Shown piece by piece: positions 49,783 to 60,601 of a stretch of DNA of 64,000 nt (position 1 is the stretch's first letter; every line of letters starts with the position of its first letter). The DNA is taken from the NCBI GenBank assembly GCA_038496445.1, contig JALMLS010000378.1, positions 295,086 through 359,085 on the forward strand, given 5' to 3'. The position numbers and the translations under genes are program-made. The DNA is from Trichosphaerium sp. ATCC 40318 (lineage: Eukaryota; Discosea; Flabellinia; Trichosidae). Below the pieces are notes generated by a model. That model ran no database searches and was not told the DNA's origin. It saw only the letters and a program-made list of their open reading frames with translations.

Positions 49783-51459
49783 TCAATAGTTTATCTTAAA
49801 AGCGTCCAATATTTTCCTTTCAAACTTATTCCTTAGCAAGTGAGGGTCAAGATATTGTTCTAGGTTGTATGGTTTAATTTTAACCAACTCACAACCAACT
49901 ATGCGGATTGCATGTACACCAGATAATGCTTTTATACCTGTATCTGTAATCTTAGTGTATGAAACATCAATGGAATGAACACGTGATAAAGCTTTGATTC
50001 CTTCATCTGAAATATTAGTGTGAGAGATATCTATTGTGTGAACATCACACAGCGCTTTTACACCCTTGCTTGTCACACGAGTGTCAGAAAGAATTATGCA
50101 ATGGGCTTTTTTCAGCTCTTTAATGCCTTTGTTCGTGATATGATAACAACTCCTTAGGTTGATACTATGAACACCAGCCAGTGCTGTTAATCCTTTATCT
50201 TCAACTCTAGTATCGCGGAGATTAATAGTATGAACACCAGCTAATGCTGCAATGCCTTCATCGGTTATTGAATGGCAACTCCTTAAGTTGATAGCATACA
50301 CACCGGCAAGTGGTTTTATCATTTCATCTGTCACTGGTGCACCAGCAAGATCAATAGTATGCACTCCTGATAATGCTGACAATGTAGAATATAGCACACC
50401 AAGATTATAAGAACACAAAATAGTATGAACACCAGCTATAGCCTTCAACCCTGCATCATCCACTCTTATATTCGTGAAATCAATAGAATGGACGCCAGAC
50501 AATGCTTCAACACCCTTGCTTGTTGCGAGTGTCTTGCTAATGTCAATAGTATGAACTCCTTTTAATGCTGCAATGCCGTTGTCATCAACATTAGTATTGG
50601 CAAGAAATATTGCATGAACACCTGCTAGTGCTTTCAATCCTTCATTTGTAACTCTGGTATTTTCCAAATTAATCGTGTGGACACCTGCCAGTGCTTTTAT
50701 CCCTTTGTCTGTTACCACAGTCTTTCTTAGGTTAATCTTATGTACACCTGCCAGTGCTATTAATCCTTCATCTGTAACTTTAGTTCTTTGAAGATTGATT
50801 TCATGTACTCCAGCTAAGGCTTTGATGCCCTCATCTTTTACATACATGTATGAAAGATTTATTGTGTGAATACCAGCTAAGGCTTGCACGCCCTCTTTTA
50901 CGTCGTCTAATGATGGAAGTCCTCTAAATGACGAATCTTTTCTATAAATTGGTGTCGATGATAGACAAATTGTATTTGAACCTGAAAGCCATTTAATCCC
51001 GTTTAAACTAACCTTACACCTTTCTAGTACTATCGTATGTGTACCGGAGAGTTGTTTAAGCTGTTTTTCACTCAAAGCAAACCCGTCAAAGCTAATACCA
51101 TGAATGATATTGATGTTTGAAAAATCGAGAGCTGAATTCTTGGAAAGATTAAGCATGTACACGCCGTCTGAGAGGTACTTATTCATTTCTTTCTGCTTCA
51201 TTTTGTATTTAATTACAATCTCACTTGACTTTATAAGGTGTGGTGCTGTTTGGAATAGTTGTTTCAGCTTTTCTTTTGAACGTATTATAACTCTTTTTCT
51301 TCTTGATTTGCTGTCGTAGTGAAAGTAGTTTATAGCTATTTGGGCTAGATACGTTGATGTATGAACTATTGAGTTCATATCTGACGAATAGACGTTTTGA
51401 AAAATACATACGGCTACTTCAACTGGAATTTCGTCAAAGTATGCGGTTGTTTGGTTCAT
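49783..51459 (-). CDS. F-box/leucine-rich-repeat protein A
   Basis: This intronless frame encodes 558 residues. The N-terminus has an F-box (EIPVEVAVCIFQNVYS). After a 150-residue linker there are about 16 LRRs of 21-23 residues of the form GVHTINLxxTxVTDEGIKAL, running to about residue 525. The concave strands are regular, so a long solenoid is expected. F-box proteins of this kind normally bring substrates to SCF ubiquitin ligases through the LRRs. The repeats here are more diverged than in gene B. The region upstream of the start shares a conserved block with gene B, in inverted orientation. Such G-V-H-T-I-x-L repeats are common in giant viruses and in some protists, where they form large families. 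Confidence 0.9.
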   Translation of the reverse strand: MNQTTAYFDEIPVEVAVCIFQNVYSSDMNSIVHTSTYLAQIAINYFHYDSKSRRKRVIIRSKEKLKQLFQTAPHLIKSSEIVIKYKMKQKEMNKYLSDGVYMLNLSKNSALDFSNINIIHGISFDGFALSEKQLKQLSGTHTIVLERCKVSLNGIKWLSGSNTICLSSTPIYRKDSSFRGLPSLDDVKEGVQALAGIHTINLSYMYVKDEGIKALAGVHEINLQRTKVTDEGLIALAGVHKINLRKTVVTDKGIKALAGVHTINLENTRVTNEGLKALAGVHAIFLANTNVDDNGIAALKGVHTIDISKTLATSKGVEALSGVHSIDFTNIRVDDAGLKAIAGVHTILCSYNLGVLYSTLSALSGVHTIDLAGAPVTDEMIKPLAGVYAINLRSCHSITDEGIAALAGVHTINLRDTRVEDKGLTALAGVHSINLRSCYHITNKGIKELKKAHCIILSDTRVTSKGVKALCDVHTIDISHTNISDEGIKALSRVHSIDVSYTKITDTGIKALSGVHAIRIVGCELVKIKPYNLEQYLDPHLLRNKFERKILDAFKINY

Positions 51460-52425
51460 TTTTTCTAGTAGCGACTTAGATATCTATGTGTACAACTAAT
51501 TACATACCCCGTTGTTGTATTGTGTCGTATAACTTAGCTACAGTTATAACGAGTTGTTATAAGGATGCATTTAAGTCCGCCTCTAAGTTACCTTAATAAA
51601 GTCTTTAACCTCGTTCCCAACTATGTCCAGTTATACCTCTCACATTGTTACAGGTATGGAGAATTCTGTTTTGATAACTTTATTACAAGCGAGGTTTTAT
51701 TAACTTTATTACATAATAATAACTAACTTCGTTATATTCAGACAACGAAAGAAACATACTGTAAACGCCCCAAAGATATGTTGATTGTTATTTACTTCCA
51801 AAAAATGCTGTGTTGATTAACCACGTGAGATAGGTCTTTTTGAGCACAGAAAAAAAAGCAAGTTTTTTACAGAAAATCCCTTGGCACTATTTAAACCCAA
51901 ACTTCTGTGTGCATACTATCTTGTGTACATATTTATTGAGATGGTTTAGGAGTAACAAAAAGGACTTGTAGCCTATTCAGCGCACAGAGATATATAGCAA
52001 CCTGCAACTTGTGCCGTAGCAATCACGTTTTACAATACTACGTCTACTACGTCTTTAATAGCCTCGGCTTGGCAGAGTTAAAATTGTGTAGTTCACAAGT
52101 TCGCTTAGCCTAACAGTATATGTTACTACGAGAATTTTTCGCGCCTTATTAACTTACGTAATAGTCCCAATAATATAGTACAGTATCCAAGTAACTTACG
52201 GGTTAGTGGCTCGCTGGGCTTTTGCGGGTACATGGTAATCTTGTACACCTTTTTATAAGCTAGTAAATACTACGCTATCGCTGGAGACTTGTAAATAAAC
52301 ACGTGTTTTTGCACACCATTAAGTGAATATTTGTATGATAAATGGAGTCTGATTTTATGGCTTACCGTAAAACTATTAACAGAAGCAACAGCATAAATTC
52401 CTGAAATACCATACAATCAACAACA
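51460..52425. other. Divergent intergenic region
   Basis: Nearly 1 kb lies between gene A (-) and WASP (+). It holds the conserved upstream block of gene A, two CACGTG sites (51822 and 52300), and a short local repeat of GTTATTACA/TTTATTACATAATAATAAC text near 51690-51725. I see no gene. Confidence 0.5.
51561..51650 (-). promoter_or_regulatory. Conserved upstream block of F-box/LRR gene A
   Basis: About 85 bases, read on the minus strand, match the block at 60508-60581 upstream of gene B with only scattered changes and one 4-base gap. Shared pieces include CTCTAAGTTACCTTAATAAA, TCTTTAACCT and GTCCAGTTATACCT. The block begins about 100 bases before the gene A start codon. It lies outside the coding region in both genes, so it is a candidate shared promoter or 5' UTR kept since duplication. 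Confidence 0.75.
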
Positions 52426-53893
52426 ATGCCTACTTTAAAAAGTGAAGATCATCTCACTATCCAGAATACTGTTGGGAACAACTACATTGTATGCTAAACT
52501 TGTACAACTTTCTAATGTAACTCCTATGTAGATCCACACTTCTTCTGTTGGTACGTTGTTTGTAAAAGTCAGTAGCACGAAGACAACCAACGTGGCATTT
52601 TATATGGTCAACTCACCTTGATATTAGCGCGCTTGTACAAGAGCAGTCCTACAGGGGAATGGGGATTCAGTGGCTTGGTTGGCGCTGTAACCATTGGTAA
52701 GAACTACCCTTGTTTCTAGTGTATAATCGTTAACTTCTTGTAGCTACAAGCAAACAAAACGCTTCTCACTACATCAAGTTAATCAATTTAATGGTACGTT
52801 ATAAACAGAAACAAAGTCGCACTTGCGTTCCCTTTTTTTTTCTTCTTTGAAACAAGTGATTTTGGTTTCTGACGCATGGATGTAGGATAATAAAGTTATA
52901 TTCTCTCAAGAGATGTACAATGGTTTTATTTATACTTCACCTGATGCTTTTTTCCACGTGTTCGAGACCGACAATTGGGTATCTGGCTTGTACGTGTTCT
53001 GGTCTTTTTTTCCCTTGTCCATGATCTAAACTTGATCAATAGTTCTTTTGCGGATGCTAGCGAAGCTGCAGTTTTTCTTGAGAAAGTGTCTTGTTGTAAG
53101 AGTATGATTGGGCTACCTAAACATGGCGAAAACGGAAAGCAAGGAAGAAAGAAATCCAGTAAAAAGGTATAAGTTATCAAGCTATTTCTAACTTGAACGG
53201 TACATTAACGCTTTGTACTTGCAGGCAGGTAGACCTTACAAAGTAAAGAAAAGCATCAGGTTTTTCAGTAAGAAACTAAAGAAAGCAGGAGGCAAGAAGA
53301 GACATTCTCAAATTTCGACACCACAAGTACGTTTTTTGTTTGTTCTTTTGTTAGCTAATTGCGCAGAACTTCAGACATGTGTCTCATCTCGGATGGGATA
53401 CAAAGAAGGCTGAATTTAAGACTCGTAACCTACCACCAACGCTTATTGTAAGTCTCAGCGCTAGATTACTAACCATACTAAACTTCTCTTAAGCAAGACA
53501 GAAAAGACAAAGGGAATCCAACCCTGCCACACGAAATATGCTCTGGTATTCCAAAAGAAGAAGATATTCCCGTTGTATTGGAACAGTACGTTTTTATTTG
53601 AAAGCAATACTAATAAAATATTTAGTCCACAAGGTCCTCCACCTCCACCACCAGCACCACCAGCACCACCAGCACCACCTGCGCCACCAGCACCACCAGC
53701 ACCACCTGCTGCAATACCATATGTTCCAACAAGTTCGACGGGTAGAGTAGGAGCTTCTACAGCGACAGGTATCCGTTCTGCACCACCAAATGCTGCTCTT
53801 AAGCAATCTATTGGCGATATTATGCTTACTAGTATAATTAAAAGACGTGGGGCTATGGGTTATAATGAAGAAGAATCTGAAGGATCATTCTGA
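52426..53893 (+). CDS. WASP-family protein (WH1-basic-CRIB-polyPro)
   Basis: The start MPTLKSEDHLTIQNTVG opens a WH1/EVH1 domain. Its later strand reads IFSQEMYNGFIYTSPDAFF and HVFETDN, and its last helix is FADASEAAVFLEKV. A basic region follows (GRKKSSKK, VKKSIRFFSKKLKKAGGKK). The CRIB/GBD begins with ISTPQNFRHVSHLGWD. Then a PPA-repeat proline tract (53633-53710) leads to the C-terminal LKQSIGDIMLTSIIKRRG and EEESEGSF. The connector helix of the VCA region is recognisable. I do not see a clear WH2 (LKKV) motif, and the acidic tail lacks the terminal Trp that inserts into Arp2/3. The protein should bind Cdc42/Rac-type GTPases and act on branched actin assembly, with possibly weakened Arp2/3 activation. 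About six introns are visible. Confidence 0.88.
53633..53710 (+). repeat. Coding CCACCAGCA microsatellite (Pro-Pro-Ala tract)
   Basis: Seven or so tandem copies of a nine-base unit close to CCACCAGCA encode the Pro-Pro-Ala tract of the WASP-like protein. Because the units are near identical, the tract length is likely to vary between alleles. Confidence 0.85.
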
Positions 53894-54839
53894 ACTAAAT
53901 ATGAACTTTTTGAAAAAGTCACATTCATGTGGTTAATCTTACAGCAATTTTAAATAAAACTAAAGCATTCGTGTTGAAAACTAGTGAGTCTTGTTTAACA
54001 AATACAATTGTTGCATCTAATTTATGTAATTGTCTGAAGTTTGATCAACCAAACCACGAAACTTGCAATGAGTTTACTTGTTATGTTTTTTAGTACAAAC
54101 TTAAGCACTTTTTCTTCATTAATCGTTATTGTAGTATACTACGTTGTCCCAGCCAATACCAGTACATCATAACGCCGTTTAATTAGTGGTAAAAGAAGGA
54201 AAAGAAAGTAAAATAGTTTAAGTCATGATGAAGAGAAAGAAAGAAACAAGTGTTTACCACAGCAAGTGTTTTTTCAAGTATCATCCACAAAAATAATACG
54301 AAAGAATCGATGTTTTACAAAGTTCTATACTTGCCTAAATCATTGTCGTGGCAATATAACTTGAATGGATTCAGACTTCTACAGAGTTTCTTTTCTACCA
54401 CTACTGGCACAAAATAAATCGACACGTGACAACAAATAATAAATAAAACCCCTCTCTTTCTTTACAACGAATACAATTTTTCATAGACAGCTGAGGCGTA
54501 TACAACCATAAACGGGTTATTCTTGTGAATTGATGTTGACAGCCTTTTAGTGTTGCTGTTCGTTAGCTAGACTTGCTTATACTAAGCGTATTAAGTGCTG
54601 TTTTCATCTTGTAAAATTCTCATATCATCCGGCTAAATTCGTATATAAATGGCTTTATTTGTCTTTATTACTAAGTCTGTAAGATATTTCCATTAAAGAA
54701 AGGAAATCATGTCATCGCTATTTTGCTACGTGAGCATGTTTTCACTAAAAATTGCCAAAAAACCAGTGAATAATTCTCTGAATGGTTCTCAGATACTTCT
54801 CTTGCTTCTTTATTGTTTCAACAAAGACCTACAGTAAGT
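53894..54839. other. Intergenic, WASP to ABC transporter
   Basis: About 945 bases contain AATAAA near 53954 for WASP, another at about 54443, and a CACGTG at 54423. I see no coding frame. The right end should contain the ABC transporter promoter. Confidence 0.45.
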
Positions 54840-57800
54840 ATGTCAAGCGACAGCACTGAATGTATGTCTTTGGCTACAGACGGAAGTGGTGACATTCAAA
54901 ACCAAAGGTTCGTTTGGGTGACTATTGTTTTATTAAAACGTTTGATCACGGAGATTTGAGCCTAACAGTATTGTTTGTAGTTGTGGCTTTGCGTTTCATG
55001 TCATCAAAACGTCAAAATCTAATTTTAACATTAAATTCACTAGTAAGTGCTAGAAAAGTTGTAACACTTACGCTGACACTATACTAGACCTCTTGTTGTC
55101 TCAAATCAAAAAACAAAAATCGTCAGAGCGAGCTATAACCCAGGCTCTGAAAAACAAAAAGTACGACCCCAAGAAATGGTTCATCACTAAGAGAATTGCC
55201 TAGGAGTACAGTGGATATACGCTTACATACAGGAAAGCAATCTTTTACGATACAACCACTAGTAAGCAAGGATGGAAGCGAGGAGTATGTAGGTTTGTTT
55301 GATGAGAACGAAGATGACGCTATGTACGATTTCGAAGTATGACTCATCAGTACCTAACCACGTGTAGACCGAGTAGCTCTTTTTTAAACGCTACTGAAGG
55401 TGAAATACACATAACGATTTCTAAAACAAAAGCGCCTGACTTTCCAATGTCATGTGAACTTCAGAATGTTAACTACAGTGTACCCCAAAAGAAGGGCTCT
55501 GTAAGGCAAATCATTCATAATGTTTCAGCCAAATTTGTACCTGGTGAGCTCGTTGCCATAATGGGGCCAACGGGTAAGTGACGTAATAGCGTACCAGAAG
55601 ATCTTACACACTCTAGGAAGCGGTAAAACCACTTTAATGAATATTATAGCAGGGAGAACAAAGACGGGAGTTTCTGGCTCTATCCTTCACAACGGTTCAA
55701 AACCAAGATCTAAAACAAGGAGGCTTCTTGCATATGTATTGCAGGTATGAAGAAAATGACGTATCACGTGAATACCACGTGATACTAAGATGCAATTTTG
55801 TTAATCAGTTTTTTCCACAGAACGATGTTATGCTTGAGAATCTTACTGTATGGCAAACTCTTATGTATCATGCTGAACTGAGGATGCCTGCTTCTGTTTC
55901 GTTGCAAGATAAGAAAGATAAGGTAATGCTACTGATGAACGAGCGTTTAGAATTGGTCCTAAAGCATTGGTTGTAGGTTCTTGAGTTGTTGGCACTTTTG
56001 AATCTTACGAAAGCGAAGAATACTATCATTGGAGGTGATGTTAAGCGAGGGATTTCAGGAGGGGAGAAAAAGAGAGTCAACATTGCACTAGCTCTACTGT
56101 CAAATCCAAGTTTATTGCTTCTTGATGAACCAACAAGGTATGAGACTATCGCTAATTTTACGCTGTTTATTAACTGCGACCGTAGTGGACTAGACCTCAG
56201 TACAGCTGAAAAACTTACTGAAATATTAAAGAAACTTGCCCAGCAAGGTCTCACTGTTGTACGTTTTTGAGCATGGTCTTGTTCAATCGATTCTTGTCTT
56301 ACAGTCTAAGGTAACTACTATACATCAACCGAGCTCTCAAATGTGGAACTACTTCGACAAGTTACTGGTACTTAGACTTTCTCTTTTTCAACTTCATTCT
56401 CCTCTTATGAGTTGAAATAGCTCCTCACAGATGGAAGTACTGTTTATTACGGCCCTACAAATAAGTGTATAGGATATCTTGGTAGTTTAGGATACAAGTG
56501 CCATAAGTTTTACAATCCAGCTGATTTTATAAGTACGTATTTAGTAACCGCTGATGTGTTGATGTTTATTGCTTTTTAGTGGGCATAATGATGAAACAAG
56601 AAAGCACTAATAGTGGCAAGTCAATTAAACAAGATCTTATAGCGGCATACAGGCACGTGTGTTTTTCCACAAAACCTAGCATGTCCACGTGTTGCTAATA
56701 GGTTTTTTAAAGTAAGTATAGCAAGAAACTATCACCAAGTGATTCAGATAGTGCTATGCACCCAGTCGATGATATTGAAGAGGATCATGTTCAAAAAAAG
56801 TACATCTGAAAGAGCTCAACGAAAACTAAACGCTTTGTCTTATTTAGGAAATTTCCTACTTCGTGGTGGCATCAGTTTAGAGTTATACTAGTAAGACAAT
56901 TCCATCAATATAGGCCACTAGCTTTTTCGTATCTAACGTTCCTTGATGTACGTTATAACCTCAGAACAAAAGTAACATCTAATGCATTGTCAGACAATTT
57001 TAAGCGCAGTTGCAATAAGTCTCATTTTTTTTAATACGCCGTATGAAGAAAACAAGATTCAAGACAGACTTGGTCTTATTTTTGTGGTTCTCACTCTTGC
57101 AGCTGCTTTCAGACCATTATTTCATAGTGTTACTGGGTTTCCAGCAGATAGAGTAGTTCTAGAGAAGGAGAGAAGTGACAACTTATTTCGGTATGACAAC
57201 AATCATTTTCTTATTTTTTTCCCACGAACTGAACTGACCCTTTCATCTAGGCTCTCAGCATACTATTTCGCAAGAGTTTTTGCTTCAATACCTTATGACT
57301 GTTTACATCTATTCATATTTGTAGTAATAACATACTGGGCAACTGGATTCAGAAGATCTGCTTCAGCGTACGCCAAAGACATGTTCAGCCAAGCAACTAA
57401 TGATAGAATATAGCTTCGCTACTTTCTGCCTGCTGATGTTCACAAGTTTTGAAGTTGCCAAAAGCTTTGGATTAATTATGGGCGCTATATTTAAAGATGT
57501 GAATAAAGCTTTGGTAGTTGGCTTCAATATCTTTCTCATAAGGTAACTGACTTTAACAGCATTGAGACATTATTTGAAACAAACTTCTAATGTTGTCTTA
57601 GTACAATAGCGTCTGGGTTTCTAGCAAGTCTTCTACCAAGCTGGATAAAGTGGATACAATACTTAGGATTTTTCAAGTTCATCTATGATGTACGAAGTCA
57701 TCTATACAACTTTACAGAATGAAATCTTAACTTGGATGTAGGGTGTTTTGATCAATGATTTACAAGGCGTAACCTTTAGGCAGATACCTGATTTTTCATC

Positions 57801-57993
57801 TTCATATGATGATATTCTAGTATCTAATAGTACAGAGGTGTTACCTGATATATCGGGCGAAAGAGTAATTGATGTAGTTGGTGTTATTGTAAATGACATT
57901 TGGCTGAATTTTTTAATCGTGGTTGGATGGCTTATTGTTCAACACATCATTGCATTTATTTGTCTAAAGTATAACTATAAACCAAAAAAATAA
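54840..57993 (+). CDS. ABCG (White-type) half transporter
   Basis: The start MSSDSTECMSLATDGSGD gives a short acidic N-terminus. The nucleotide-binding domain comes first, as in ABCG proteins. Its Walker A is split by an intron as GPTG-SGKTTLMN. The Q-loop is in QNDVMLENLTVWQTL. The signature is SGGEKKRVNIALAL. Walker B is LLLLDEPTSGLD, and an intron within DEPT-SGLD was removed in frame. The H-loop is TIHQPSS. The membrane domain follows with six hydrophobic segments, among them AVAISLIFFNTPYEENK, LIFVVLTLAAAFRPLF, IPYDCLHLFIFVVITYWATG and FLIVVGWLIVQHIIAF. It ends YNYKPKK at 57993. Two copies should pair to export lipids or small hydrophobic compounds. About twelve introns are visible; exon borders between 56640 and 56980 are approximate. 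Confidence 0.93.
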
Positions 57994-58157
57994 ACAAAGT
58001 TTATATCAAATCCTATTGTTCAATCGACTCCAAATGTTTTTTTTTTATTGATAGCACAGCTTCATAACAACTTCTTCATAAACCCAATTACTAAACTTCA
58101 TTCCTGTACACTAGCAAGGTCACAATTTTGAACTCTATACTGGGTTAAATTATCTAT

Positions 58158-60397
58158 CTACTGAAAGATTTCTCCTTCGTAGATTGGTTCAAGGTCAACA
58201 GGGATATCTTCTAAGCTATTTAAGGCTTCAGCCATTATATCTGTCTTAATAGCATAAGTATCTAACAACTTTTGTGCAGTAGCCTTACAGCCCTAGAGAA
58301 ATTAAGTCAGTACTCAGAGTACTTACAAACAAAAAAAAAAGTTATCAGTTGGGGTTTTTTATACCTTTGCTTGTGCTAGTAGAATTTCTCCAGTTAAGTC
58401 CTTTACAGCTTGACCAATCTTATCGAAGTTTACAAAAAAAGTTTTATCCTCTTTATCATAACCAAAACCACCCTATAACACATAAACATTAGATCATACG
58501 TTCACAAAACCAAAAAACTTCAGAAAAAAACTTCAGAAAAAAAAGAGAAAAAAGCAGTACTTTGTCCAAGAGATAGTTCAATTGCAAGGCTTGACCCTTT
58601 CCATGGGCTTCCTCAAGACCAAATCTGATAGATCTGAAAGCACCAGCCAAGTAAGTAACATAGAAGCTGTTTTTCATGTCCTTTGATACAATTCCCTAAA
58701 GTACTTGTTAAGCAAACAAAACCAGCTTAATATGAACCTAACCTTGTCCATAAAGTGAAGAAGAGCGTGTAATCCAAGAATATCAGCTTTTCCTTCTTCA
58801 ATAGCGCTATGTATCTCTTTCATCTGCGCACGTACTGTTGTCTTCTTACCATCAACTACAATATCATGTGGTCCCAAACTGTGCGCTATAAAGACGATTA
58901 GAACGAAAATGGAAAAAACGAAGCTTGTCGTACAGCATTCATGAGATAAAATATGTGTAAAGAAAGCATCAAATGATATGTATTGTTGTTGATCAGCTCT
59001 GATGACTTTCTTTGCGATAGGAGTCAACACTTGCTTAAACTTTTCTTCCTAAGGCAAGTTCGATTAGCAACTCGTTTTCAGGCCACTATGATCTGTTTGG
59101 ATTACAAATAACGTACTTGCACGTTCTTTAGAAGCACGAGTTTCGTGCCTTCTTGTTTGCAAACACGCTCGTCATTAGGTAGACAAAACGCTGCTGTCAT
59201 AGGACCAGCAACATCACCGGCAGAGTATACTTGGTTAACAACAACTATAAACGAGATTAATTAAAACACGTAGTGACAAGTCCGAGTAGTACCAATGTAG
59301 CGTTCACTGATTTTCGTGTTTTTGTATTTATCCGGTACTAAAATATCAGTTAGGCGCAAGGATCAAACACAAGAAAGGTATTACTCACGTGGAAGGTCAT
59401 TTTCAATAGCTTGAAGTTCATTTGTGAATTTTTTGAGTTTTTTAGATTCGTCGAAGTCACGAAGGGCAATAAACGCTTCGAAAGCAGCCTTGTAGTTGAA
59501 TAGTTCATCCTCGTATACTTCATATGGTCCTGTATAATATTAAAAAGGAAGAGAGTGATTAGAGTACCAATTGTAACGTCTATGGCTGAGCTATCATCTA
59601 TCTTCATCCATGCAACGTCAGAGTCATAGTAGTCATTGGAGAGAAAAGAGCTTGCTCTTGACGTCAAAAACTTGCGCAAAGAATCGTTTTCTACCAAAGA
59701 AGCAGCCTCAGAGAGGAGGGAAGACACTTTGTTTTTAACGTTAATTCAATGAAAAGCGAGAAGAACGTTAAACTGTTTACCTTGCGTCAATTGAGTCTTG
59801 TAGGCTTCGGAATAAGGTGTAGCTTTGAGTTTCTTATCTTCTGATGCTCTCGTTATTAAATGAAAGTATCCTGTTGCGTTTTCCTTCTCTTTGGCTGTCA
59901 TTCCTTTAATCTGTTCAGATGATTAATTATTTGTTTGGCTTTGAGGATTTGATTTCGTACCCATGCTTCAAACTCCTCCTTTGACATGTCAAGCGGATAA
60001 AAATTTGCGCCTTTTGGTTTTTTAGGCACAGAGGAGGTAAAAGCTTCATGATCCTCCAATCTGAGCGTATTAGTGACAAATATAATAGATTAGAAGCACG
60101 TACACGTTCCAAGGTCCTCTATTGATCCAATAATAACGTGAAAGCAACGAACCTTCCCTAAGCACAATTAGAGCGTATATTAATCGGATTAGAGTACTCA
60201 GAAGTATCTTCTTTAAGTTTATTGTATAAACTCAAGTTATCTGACCACAATTGCTGCATGTACAACTCATTGATTACTTTTGCGGCTGTGACGAGTTTTT
60301 TTAACGCTGTCTTCTGGTTTGTGTTCAGAGCCGCCGTATCAGCCTTAATTTTTGTTGTGGCATACTTTGCTAGCTTTGTTCTCAATGCTTGGGCCAT
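58158..60397 (-). CDS. Dipeptidyl peptidase III (M49 metallopeptidase)
   Basis: The start at 60397 gives MAQALRTKLAKYATTKIKAD. Exons in between include LPVPKKPKGANFYPLDM-like text near 60000 and WMKIDDSSAIDVTIG near 59590. The zinc motif is read across an intron as THILSHE-CSHSLGPHD, so the site is HECSH, an HEXXH motif. The second zinc-site motif is in IEEGKADILGLHALL. The C-terminal part includes RSIRFGLEEAHGKGQALQLN, with text GFGYDKEDKTFFVNFDKIG further on. It ends PIYEGEIFQ with TAG read from 58160 to 58158. The LGPHD and KADILGLHA wording fits the bacterial-type M49 branch better than the classical animal or yeast enzyme, whose motif is HELLGH. The role should be cytosolic cleavage of dipeptides from peptides. 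Confidence 0.9.
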
Positions 60398-60507
60398 TGT
60401 TGAAGTTCTGAGTTTAACAGTTATGACTGTTAGGGCGTTCAAAAAATTAGGCTACCAAAAACTATTGACACGTGATTTGTATTATCTAACGGCGTAGCTG
60501 GTATGTG

Positions 60508-60581
60508 AAAGGTATAACTGGACGTAGTTAGGTTAAAGAGTTTATTAAGGTAACTTAGAGAGCAGACTTAAAAGTATCCTT
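60508..60581 (+). promoter_or_regulatory. Conserved upstream block of F-box/LRR gene B
   Basis: This is the counterpart of the block at 51561-51650, here on the plus strand and ending about 20 bases before the gene B start codon. It also lies inside the short divergent region shared with dipeptidyl peptidase III (204 bases between starts). Confidence 0.75.
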
Positions 60582-60601
60582 ACACCATCTTTTTGAACGC
60601 A

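Noticed and set aside
53594..53806. Trp/Cys-rich minus-strand frame
   Set aside because: It is the reverse complement of the WASP Pro-Pro-Ala microsatellite.
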